Below, in pieces: positions 48,750-56,315 of a DNA stretch of 64,000 bases. The notes beneath the pieces were generated by a model. That model searched no databases, had not been told where the DNA came from, and worked only from the letters and a program-made list of their open reading frames with translations. The stretch comes from Sphingobacteriales bacterium 39-19 (GTDB lineage: Bacteria; Bacteroidota; Bacteroidia; Chitinophagales; Chitinophagaceae). The DNA lies in assembly GCA_001898465.1 (NCBI GenBank), contig MKTX01000006.1, positions 111,377 through 175,376 on the forward strand, given 5' to 3'. The position numbers were made by a program, and so were the translations under genes. Within the stretch, counting starts at the first letter, position 1; the number at the start of each line of letters is the position of its first letter.

Positions 48750-49735
48750 GCGTTTATTAATTTTTTAAATATTTGTAAGGCTTTACCATTCGCTAAGGCT
48801 TCACCTACGAGTGTTATGCATTCTTCTAAACTCTTTGTTGGGTTACAACATTGTAAAGCAAAAGCACTGTTTACAATTACCACATCTTTTTGTGCTTTTG
48901 TTGCTTCGTTATTTAAAACAGCAGAAAATATTTTTGCTGCGGAAGCTATGCTATCTCCCACTTCCAATTGTTCTGGTTGTAAAGTTTTAAAGCCTATGGC
49001 TTCGGGGTACAATAATTGTGTTTGTTGTGGACTAATTATTTTAAAGTTCCCCGTTAAAGAAATTTCATCGTAGCCGTCCATGCTGTGTAGCAGTAAATAA
49101 TTTTTATCTAATTCCTGTAACAGGAATTCAAATTTTTTGAGATAAACATGCTGACTAATGCCTAAAACTAAATTGGGTGGGGCAGCCGGATTTACCAATG
49201 GCCCCAATAAATTAAAAATAGTTTGTAAGCCAATGTCGGAGCGCACTTGCTTTACCTTCGCCATTAAAGGGTGAAACAAAGGTGCATGTAAAAAACAAAT
49301 ATTTTCATTTTCTAACTGGCGGTTCAATTCAGCTTCATCAGAAGTAAATTTATAGCCTAAATATTCCAGCACATTACTGGAGCCACAGGTAGAACTGGCG
49401 CTGTAATTTCCATGTTTAATAACCTTTGTGCCGGCAGCAGCCACAACTACTGCTGAAAGCGTAGAAATATTAAAAGTATTTTTTCCATCACCTCCCGTAC
49501 CAACAATGTCAACAGCATTTTCTGTTTGTAAATTTATGGGGCGGCTGCATTGTTTCATGGCATTTACAAATCCTTTAAACTCCGGTTGTGTAGGCGGACG
49601 CATATTGTAAACCGTTAAAAAACTGGCCACAGAAGCCGGAGCCAAAGTACCTTCTAAAATACTCATCAGAATTTTTTCGGCTTGTTCTTCCTCCAAAGGT
49701 TCGTGCCTGAATAATTGTGCTAAAGCAGCTTTCAT
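48746..49735 (-). CDS. trpD: Anthranilate phosphoribosyltransferase
   Basis: 329-residue class III phosphoribosyltransferase. DIVGTGGDGKNTFNISTLSA binds PRPP, KHGNYSASSTCGSSNVLEYLG binds the substrates, and the NLLGPLVNPA and GYDEISLTG loops follow. It is the stand-alone form, not fused to TrpG. Seven bases separate it from trpG. Confidence 0.97.
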   Translation of the reverse strand: MKAALAQLFRHEPLEEEQAEKILMSILEGTLAPASVASFLTVYNMRPPTQPEFKGFVNAMKQCSRPINLQTENAVDIVGTGGDGKNTFNISTLSAVVVAAAGTKVIKHGNYSASSTCGSSNVLEYLGYKFTSDEAELNRQLENENICFLHAPLFHPLMAKVKQVRSDIGLQTIFNLLGPLVNPAAPPNLVLGISQHVYLKKFEFLLQELDKNYLLLHSMDGYDEISLTGNFKIISPQQTQLLYPEAIGFKTLQPEQLEVGDSIASAAKIFSAVLNNEATKAQKDVVIVNSAFALQCCNPTKSLEECITLVGEALANGKALQIFKKLINA

Positions 49736-49742
49736 AATTTAT

Positions 49743-50309
49743 TTAATTTGCTAACCAGTTTTTAATAAGTGTTTTTCCCGCTTCAGTCATAATGCTTTCC
49801 GGGTGAAATTGCAAGCCGGTTACCCTGTCTGTTTCATGTTGCATGGCCATAATATTCCCTTGCTCATCTTCCGCAGTAATTTTTAAACAGGCAGGCAAGG
49901 TTTCTTTATTTACTACCCAACTGTGGTAACGGCCGGCTTCAAATTCCGCCTCAACATTTTTAAAAATAAAGGAAGGTTGCGTTTGAATTATTTTGGTTTG
50001 TCTGCCGTGAACTACTTCTTTCATATTGTGTAAACTACCGCCGTAATTGAGGCCTATGGCCTGATGCCCTAAGCAAATACCTAAAATATCTTTGCTTGCT
50101 GCGTATTGTTTTATCAGGTTCATTAGTTGCCCCGCTTCTTCCGGAAGACCGGGGCCTGGTGATAAAATAATTTTATCAAAATCTTCTACTTCTTCTAAAG
50201 TAAAAGCGTCGTTTCTTTTTATAATCAATTCTGCATCGCTAAGCTGGCGAATTAAATGCACCAGGTTATAAGTAAAGCTGTCGTAATTATCTACCATTAA
50301 TATTCTCAT
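49743..50309 (-). CDS. trpG: Anthranilate synthase glutamine amidotransferase component
   Basis: 188 residues, class I glutaminase domain that delivers ammonia to TrpE. The nucleophile Cys is in LGICLGHQAIG; the oxyanion loop is ILSPGPGLPEEAG and the His-x-Glu pair is in GLQFHPESIMTEAG. It overlaps trpE by 4 bases. Members of this family can also serve folate synthesis (PabA); context favours tryptophan. Confidence 0.97.
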   Translation of the reverse strand: MRILMVDNYDSFTYNLVHLIRQLSDAELIIKRNDAFTLEEVEDFDKIILSPGPGLPEEAGQLMNLIKQYAASKDILGICLGHQAIGLNYGGSLHNMKEVVHGRQTKIIQTQPSFIFKNVEAEFEAGRYHSWVVNKETLPACLKITAEDEQGNIMAMQHETDRVTGLQFHPESIMTEAGKTLIKNWLAN

Positions 50310-51694
50310 AAGATTTCCGCCATTTTTATTGCTTTTCTTAAAGCGTTTATTTTTAAATTAATTTCTTCCAATTCTTTTTCGGGCACGGAGGCAATGGTAA
50401 TACCTGCTCCGGCCCGGTATTGTAACCTGTTATTTTTGCTAAGAATAGTTCTGATCATTATGGCCGTATTCAGGCTTCCATCAAAACCTAAAAAGCCAAC
50501 ACAGCCGCCATAAAAACCCCGGTTCGTAGTTTCTGTTTCTTTAATTATTTGCATGGCTTTTGGTTTTGGAGCACCCGATAATGTTCCTGCCGGAAAACTA
50601 TCTGCCAGTATTTGCAGCGCATCAACTTCTGCTAATAAACCTTCACCTTCTATTTTAGAAACCAAATGTATAACATGCGAGTAGCTTTCTATCTTTTTAT
50701 AAGCCACAATGTTTATATTTTTAAAATTTTTACTAAGGTCGTTACGAGCAAGATCTACAAGCATTGTATGTTCTGCTTTTTCTTTTTCATCTTTTAATAA
50801 GGCTATGGCTTTTTCCTCATCTTGTTTTTTATCATGTGTTCGCATGTAAGTGCCGGCAATAGGGTGCAGGCTGGCTTTGCCATTTGCATATTTGCATTGA
50901 GCCTCCGGCGATGATCCCATTAAATGAAAATTGTTGTAATCTAAATAAAACAAATAGGGTGAGGGATTGATGCTGCGTAAGGCACGATAGACTTTAAAAT
51001 CATCGCCTTTAAATTTTCTTTCGAAAGAACGGGATAATACCACTTGAAAGCAATCGCCCTGCTGGCAATGATTAATGCCTTTTTTTACCTGTTGTAAATA
51101 ATCCGTTTCGTTTGTAAAACTTTCTTCATCTGCGGTAGCAGAGAATGAATAGGCAGGAATATTTTTAGATTGTAAAATAGAAGTTATTTTTTGAAGGTTT
51201 CCGGCTTTAGCATTTTCTTCGTGCAGTTGAATCAGTTCCATTTCCTGAGTACTATGATTGATACTTATTAAAAAACGATACAAATCAAACTGAATATCCG
51301 GAGTGGTTGCGTTGGTAGCAATGTCAATGTTTTCAAAATACCGAACTGCATCGTAATTAATATAACCCACAAAGGAGGGTAAATTTTTATCAGCTGCTGC
51401 TAAGGAAAATTGATCAATAAATTTTGATAAAAATGGTAAAACTGCTTCATTATCGGCTACGGTATCAAAAGCTCTTTTATGGTTAATATAGGTATCTATT
51501 TTTTTGCCTGTTATAGAAATACCCGCCATAGGATCGAAGAAAATATAACTGGATTGGCTATGATCTAAACCATCTGCAGCATTTTCGAACAACAGACATT
51601 GATTATAATGCTCCCTGATTTTTAAATAAATACTAATAGGTGTTTCTGTATCCGCCAGGAACTTTATTTTTTGGGCAACATATTTATAACTCAT
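50306..51694 (-). CDS. trpE: Anthranilate synthase component I
   Basis: 462-residue chorismate-utilising enzyme, first gene of the operon. The catalytic half has RSFERKFKGDDFKVYRALR, SSPEAQCKYANGKASLHPIAG (interrupted motif), HTMLVDLARNDLS, FPAGTLSGAPKPKAM and YRAGAGITIASVPE. The N-terminal regulatory motif, LLES in enteric TrpE, reads LLFENAADG here, with Asn in place of the tryptophan-contacting Ser. The start follows an attenuator and the trp leader peptide; ATG 51694 is 27 bases after the terminator stem. Confidence 0.96.
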   Translation of the reverse strand: MSYKYVAQKIKFLADTETPISIYLKIREHYNQCLLFENAADGLDHSQSSYIFFDPMAGISITGKKIDTYINHKRAFDTVADNEAVLPFLSKFIDQFSLAAADKNLPSFVGYINYDAVRYFENIDIATNATTPDIQFDLYRFLISINHSTQEMELIQLHEENAKAGNLQKITSILQSKNIPAYSFSATADEESFTNETDYLQQVKKGINHCQQGDCFQVVLSRSFERKFKGDDFKVYRALRSINPSPYLFYLDYNNFHLMGSSPEAQCKYANGKASLHPIAGTYMRTHDKKQDEEKAIALLKDEKEKAEHTMLVDLARNDLSKNFKNINIVAYKKIESYSHVIHLVSKIEGEGLLAEVDALQILADSFPAGTLSGAPKPKAMQIIKETETTNRGFYGGCVGFLGFDGSLNTAIMIRTILSKNNRLQYRAGAGITIASVPEKELEEINLKINALRKAIKMAEIL

Positions 51695-51714
51695 ATAATT
51701 TTTTTAGTTAGTGA

Positions 51715-51749
51715 AAACAAAAAGGGCTTGCCTAAACAGCAAGCCCTTT
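51715..51749 (-). terminator. trp operon attenuator terminator hairpin
   Basis: On the minus strand AAAGGGCTTGC (complement of 51739-51749) pairs perfectly with GCAAGCCCTTT (complement of 51721-51731), with a 7-base loop and a following U-rich tract: an intrinsic terminator only about 25 bases before trpE. The loop-side GCTGTTTA (complement of 51733-51740) is exactly complementary to TAAACAGC at the end of the leader-peptide frame (complement of 51777-51784), giving a candidate alternative antiterminator pairing. Confidence 0.88.
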
Positions 51750-51773
51750 GTTGGGAATATTTTATACAAATAT

Positions 51774-51839
51774 TTAGCTGTTTACGTGTTGCCATCGTAA
51801 AAGCCACCAACTCATATTTGTAAAAGAAGTTTGAATCAT
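51774..51839 (-). CDS. trpL: trp operon leader peptide
   Basis: A 21-codon frame on the minus strand, beginning MIQTSFTNMSWWLLRWQ and ending HVNS. Trp is at positions 11, 12 and 16; three Trp in 21 residues is far above the usual rate. It lies between the trp promoter and the terminator hairpin, and its stop is 25 bases before the terminator stem. Ribosome pausing at the Trp pair when charged tRNA-Trp is scarce would free the downstream RNA for the alternative pairing and let transcription enter trpE. No Shine-Dalgarno is visible, which is usual in this phylum. Confidence 0.88.
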   Translation of the reverse strand: MIQTSFTNMSWWLLRWQHVNS

Positions 51840-51871
51840 TTTTTAAGGCAACCATTTTTTTAGTTGCGAAG

Positions 51872-51902
51872 CAAAGATTAGGGAATAAATTTTACTAACC
51901 AA
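51872..51902 (-). promoter_or_regulatory. trp operon promoter
   Basis: On the minus strand a TTG (51902-51900) is followed after 19 bases by TAATCTTTG (51880-51872), which is TAnnTTTG with one extra base. Transcription would start near 51865, about 26 bases before the leader-peptide ATG and about 170 bases before trpE. Confidence 0.6.
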
Positions 51903-52027
51903 GAAAAAATGAAAATATTTTGCTTATAATTTTATTAGAATATATATAGGAATGTGTCCTTGGCCAGTTGAAAAACCTGTTTTTTTAAACTTACTTTTTT
52001 CTGGCTTCAATATTTTATATTTAGGGT

Positions 52028-54199
52028 ATGAAAATGTTCTTCTGTTTATTTATACTGCCTTTACAAATATTAGCACAATCTTTTTCTCCAGCTGAAATAA
52101 AAAAAATGGAGCAGCAAGCCAGCCATGTTGAAATTTTAAGGGATCATTTTGGTATTCCGCATGTGTATGGTAAAACCGATGCTGATGCCGTGTTTGGATT
52201 ATTATTTGCTCAATGCGAAGATGATTTTAAAAGAGTGGAATTAAATTACATAGAAAAATTAGGCCGCCTTTCAGAAGTAAATGGTAAGCAGGATATTTAC
52301 AATGACCTCTTGATAAAATTGGTGATTGATAGCAGCGATGCTATTAAAGATTATGAAGCGGCTCCTAAATGGTTAAAAGAAATATTAAACGCTTACGCTG
52401 ATGGTATAAATTATTATTTGTATAAACACCCGCAAGTAAAACCCGTGTTACTAAAGCGTTTCCAGCCCTGGTATGCTTTGCTGTGGACGGATGGAAGCAT
52501 TGGCGCCATAAGTACCGGTGGTATTTCTGTAAACGAATTAAAAAATTATTATTCAGGTGTTGAAGAAACGGTGGCTATAAATAATTACAAAGAAGAAGTA
52601 CCTACGGGTAGCAATGGATTTGCTTTTGCTCCAAAAATTACAGCAAGTGGGAATGCCATTTTATATATCAATCCGCATGTAACTTTTTATTTTAGGCCTG
52701 AAGTACATATGGTAAGTAAACAAGGTTTAAATGCTTATGGTGCGGTAACCTGGGGGCAGCCATTTATTTACCAGGGTTTCAATGAGCATTGTGGCTGGAT
52801 GCATACTTCCAGCAAAGCAGATATCAGCGATGCTTACATTGAAAAACTTTCGCAACAAAATGGTAAATGGTTTTATGAATATGAAGGCAAACAACTTCCG
52901 GTTACAGAGAAAATTATCAGTATAAAATATAAAGAAGCTGACAATATTAGCAGTAAAATATTTACAGCGTTTTTTACACATCATGGCCCGATACTAACGA
53001 AAAGGAACGGGCAATACCTGAGCTTAAAACATAACAACCGGGACACGAAAGGCTTTATACAAAGCTGGTTACGAACCAAAGCAAAAAGTTTTGCGGAATT
53101 TAAAAGAACGATGGACATGGGCGCTAACCCCAGTAACAATACGGTTTATGCAGATGCGGAAGGTAACATTGCTTACTGGCATGGAAATTTTTTACCGAAG
53201 CGTGATCCTAAATATAATTGGGAAGAACCTGTGGATGGTGCCATTGCAGCCACTGAATGGCAAGGATTTCATACCGTTGCGGAATCTGTGCATTTGTACA
53301 ATCCCGAAAATGGCTGGCTGCAAAATTGTAACTCCTCACCCTTTACCGTTGCCGGGAAGTACAGTCCGAAAAAAGAAGACTATGCTAATTACTTAGCACC
53401 GGATGGAGAAAATTTTAGAGGTATAAATGCCGTAAGAGTTTTAAACGAAGGGAAAAATTATGATATTGAAAAAGTGATTGAAGCGGGCTACGACACCCGA
53501 TTAGCAGCTTTTGAAGTTTTGGTACCTGCCTTAATAAAAGCATATGAAACACAAATTTTAAATAGCGATACGGTGTATGCAAATTTAAAAGAAGCGATAA
53601 CTATTTTTAAAAATTGGAATTACCGCAGTGGCGAAAATTCCGTTGCTACAACCTTAGCGGTTATGTGGGGAGAAAAATTATTGCGTAAAATATATAGTGT
53701 AAGTAATAGTGATGACCAGGTAGAAAAAACAAAGCAATTTGCAAATACGGCAAGTGCCGGTGAACTGGTAATGCCTTTACTGGAAGTTATGAAAGAATTG
53801 GAAACTAATTTTGGCAACTGGCAAATGCCCTGGGGCGAAATAAATCGTTTCCAGAGAATCTCCAATGATTTAGATAATAAGTTTGATGATACACAGCCAT
53901 CATTCTCTGTAGGCTTTGTTTCCAGCACCTGGGGCATGTTGCCGAGTTACAGCAGTCGTACATTTACCGGCACTAAAAAAAGATATGGTGTTAATGGGAA
54001 TAGTTTCATTGCCGCTGTAGAATTTGGCAAAAAAGTTAAGGCAAAATCTTTATTAGCCGGTGGCGAAAGCGGGGATCCCACTTCAAAACATTTTTTCGAT
54101 CAAGGAGAAATGTACAGTAAAGGAAAATTTAAAGATGTACTTTTTTACAAAAAAGACGTGAAGAAAAATGTAGAAAGAAAATATCATCCGGGAGAATAA
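52028..54199 (+). CDS. Penicillin-acylase-family Ntn hydrolase
   Basis: 723 residues with a signal peptide (MKMFFCLFILPLQILAQ). The precursor layout is alpha chain, spacer, and beta chain starting at Ser195 in VPTGSNGFAFAP, the autocatalytic nucleophile. HVYGKTDADAVFGLLFAQCEDDF and the beta-chain HHGPILTKRNG and SNNTVYADAEGNIAYWHGNFLPKR segments match acyl-homoserine-lactone acylase/penicillin amidase relatives. It is expected to cleave amide-linked acyl chains in the periplasm; the substrate is open. It is divergent from the trp operon; the 333 bases between hold the trp control region. Confidence 0.9.
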   Translation: MKMFFCLFILPLQILAQSFSPAEIKKMEQQASHVEILRDHFGIPHVYGKTDADAVFGLLFAQCEDDFKRVELNYIEKLGRLSEVNGKQDIYNDLLIKLVIDSSDAIKDYEAAPKWLKEILNAYADGINYYLYKHPQVKPVLLKRFQPWYALLWTDGSIGAISTGGISVNELKNYYSGVEETVAINNYKEEVPTGSNGFAFAPKITASGNAILYINPHVTFYFRPEVHMVSKQGLNAYGAVTWGQPFIYQGFNEHCGWMHTSSKADISDAYIEKLSQQNGKWFYEYEGKQLPVTEKIISIKYKEADNISSKIFTAFFTHHGPILTKRNGQYLSLKHNNRDTKGFIQSWLRTKAKSFAEFKRTMDMGANPSNNTVYADAEGNIAYWHGNFLPKRDPKYNWEEPVDGAIAATEWQGFHTVAESVHLYNPENGWLQNCNSSPFTVAGKYSPKKEDYANYLAPDGENFRGINAVRVLNEGKNYDIEKVIEAGYDTRLAAFEVLVPALIKAYETQILNSDTVYANLKEAITIFKNWNYRSGENSVATTLAVMWGEKLLRKIYSVSNSDDQVEKTKQFANTASAGELVMPLLEVMKELETNFGNWQMPWGEINRFQRISNDLDNKFDDTQPSFSVGFVSSTWGMLPSYSSRTFTGTKKRYGVNGNSFIAAVEFGKKVKAKSLLAGGESGDPTSKHFFDQGEMYSKGKFKDVLFYKKDVKKNVERKYHPGE

Positions 54200-54367
54200 A
54201 TTACCGGCTCTATCGGTTTCCACCATCTGACTTCCTAGCCAACGGCAGAGAATAAAATTGATCTAACGGTAAGTATCCTTACCATGCGAAAATCTTTAGA
54301 TCCATTTCGTAGAATATTTTCATTATGGAAATTTCCTGCTTTCGTATCTCAGTAATAAACAACTATT

Positions 54368-54880
54368 ATGGCCGAGATAAATACAACAGCTCCCGGAGCC
54401 GAAAAAAAAAATAAAAAAATAAAATTTCTAAAACGTAGTACCCGTGTGGATTTAACGCCCATGGTTGACCTTGGTTTTTTGCTAATAACCTTTTTTGTTT
54501 TTACAACTTCTATGCAAGAACCTAAGGTTATGAATTTGATGGAGCCGAATAATGAAGGCTTCAAACCAGTAAAAGAATCCGCCACACTTACTTTTATTTT
54601 AGGTGCAGGATCTGAAATATTTTATTACCAGGGGAAATTTGAAGAACAGGGTAGCGCAGCTCTTCAAAAAACAAATTTTGCAACTGTTCGCAATTTAATT
54701 TTAGACATGAAACAAAAAACGGATCCAAAATTTTTAATGTTTCAAATTAAGTCTTCTGATTCTGCAACTATAGGTAATCATATTGCTTTGCTTGATGAAT
54801 TTATCATTTGTGATATACCCCCGGGGCATTTCGCAGAAGTAGATCTTACGCAAGCAGAAAAAAAGTGGATGAAAGAATAA
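54368..54880 (+). CDS. exbD: ExbD/TolR-family biopolymer transport protein
   Basis: 170 residues. A basic cytoplasmic N-terminus is followed by the single transmembrane helix MVDLGFLLITFFVFTTSM, with the conserved Asp in TPMVDLGFLL that carries protons, then a periplasmic domain. It resembles ExbD, which with ExbB powers TonB. No exbB or tonB lies next to it, so it is an orphan that must pair with a distant partner. Its neighbour on the other strand is unrelated. Confidence 0.88.
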   Translation: MAEINTTAPGAEKKNKKIKFLKRSTRVDLTPMVDLGFLLITFFVFTTSMQEPKVMNLMEPNNEGFKPVKESATLTFILGAGSEIFYYQGKFEEQGSAALQKTNFATVRNLILDMKQKTDPKFLMFQIKSSDSATIGNHIALLDEFIICDIPPGHFAEVDLTQAEKKWMKE

Positions 54881-54891
54881 TAAAATCTTAT

Positions 54892-55887
54892 TTATTTCAA
54901 ACGATTATTTATAAAAGACAACATTAATGCACCTTTTGGCGTAACACCATTATACACCGGACTTAAAATTGCTGTATTATTATTTTGTGAATCATTGTAT
55001 AAAACCTGATCAAATAAATAGTCACCCTTGCCTAAACGGGGAATTATTTTTTTGTAATGTTCTATGGCTGCGGCACCTGCTTGTTGGTAGTTTATGGTAG
55101 TATCAATAATTCCGGCTTCGGTAATAGCCAGGTGACTGCTTGAAGGCAACCTCATTTTCAAATTACTTATTTGGTTATAATCAAAGGCAGTTCCTACGCC
55201 TCTTTGGTAACAGTGAAGTGTAGCATTTAATTTTCTGCTTGTATATTTATTTTGAATGGCGTTTATAATGGTATCGTTCCAGGCATTGTAATAAGTTTGA
55301 AGATTACCCGAAGCAGTTGGTGCTAAAATTACATAATAGGGTAGGTTAAAAACATCCAGTTGATTCCAGAAATTGGGAAGTATGGTATCTACATATTTTT
55401 GCGGACTAACTTTTTCGGTTACTTCTTCATTACTCGTATCGCCGATGGCATATTTTACTAAATAATATTCATTCATCATTTCTATGAAATCGAATTTGGC
55501 ACCAGCGTTTATCCATCTTTGAATAACATTTTTTTGATTCAGAGGTGGATCATTCCCATTTACTACATAAATAAATCGTAGGCCATGTGCTTGTTGTAAT
55601 TGCACCCATTTATTTATGTTATCATCCGTCCAATTGTCATTAAAAGTAGTTTGCGAAAGGGTGCCGCCTGTTACCCTCACCACTAAATTCTCTTTTATGT
55701 CAGCAGGTATTTGGTTAAAGTAGCTATTGGCAAATGTCGTTTGTAACGTTACATCCAATGTACCTTTGGCATTAAATCCAAAATAAGGTAAGTCCCAGGT
55801 GGGTGCTGTTGTTGTGTTGTCTTTTTTACAACTGCTAAAAAAAACAGTGCAAATTATAATGGGTAGAATGAAGCCGTATTTTTTCAT
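54892..55887 (-). CDS. Lipoprotein with clan GH-A-like glycosidase fold
   Basis: 331 residues with lipoprotein signal (CTVFFSSC, Cys at about 20). Beta-strand ends carry two acidic motifs in clan GH-A positions: FIEMMNEYYL (Asn-Glu, acid/base) and LAITEAGI (Glu, nucleophile), separated by about 115 residues. This suggests a TIM-barrel glycosidase or a non-catalytic relative at the cell surface. I do not recognise the exact family. It converges with the exbD gene. Confidence 0.6.
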   Translation of the reverse strand: MKKYGFILPIIICTVFFSSCKKDNTTTAPTWDLPYFGFNAKGTLDVTLQTTFANSYFNQIPADIKENLVVRVTGGTLSQTTFNDNWTDDNINKWVQLQQAHGLRFIYVVNGNDPPLNQKNVIQRWINAGAKFDFIEMMNEYYLVKYAIGDTSNEEVTEKVSPQKYVDTILPNFWNQLDVFNLPYYVILAPTASGNLQTYYNAWNDTIINAIQNKYTSRKLNATLHCYQRGVGTAFDYNQISNLKMRLPSSSHLAITEAGIIDTTINYQQAGAAAIEHYKKIIPRLGKGDYLFDQVLYNDSQNNNTAILSPVYNGVTPKGALMLSFINNRLK

Positions 55888-56315
55888 AAGAATTTATTTT
55901 AGGCAGTTGTAAATTGCACAATGAAAATGATTCAAGGTTTATAGACCCTTTGAAAGGGTAAAGGTTTAGATATGTACAAATTTATTTTTGCACTTATCTC
56001 CAAATATTTTATTTCAACTAATAGGGGATGTCAATCTTGATAATTATTATTATTTTCAGTACTTTTTATACTTCTTGCCTCGTCGGGAGTTTCGCCATTA
56101 CGGCTGGAAATAAATAAAGAAATCTGCCAAACCCCGCTGAGTAATCAATCTACATATACTTATAATATACGGGAAGAAAATATTTTCAAAATCCAAGCCC
56201 GTAAAACCAAGCAATCCTTTACCGTTGCCCGGGTTTTAAGTTACAATTTTTGCAACCGGAATAATTTTATTTATTATTTCTTTCCAATCCTTGCATCAAA
56301 AGAACAGTAAAGAAA
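55888..56315. other. 428-base intergenic region, no convincing gene
   Basis: The plus strand is open without a start codon from 56044 to 56310 (88 codons; segment LLASSGVSPLRLEINKE). A separate short frame from ATG 56028 begins MSILIIIIIFSTFYTSC, lipoprotein-like, and stops after about 29 codons. The two could be one frameshifted small lipoprotein gene, or chance. Otherwise AT-rich with no recognised signal. Confidence 0.35.
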
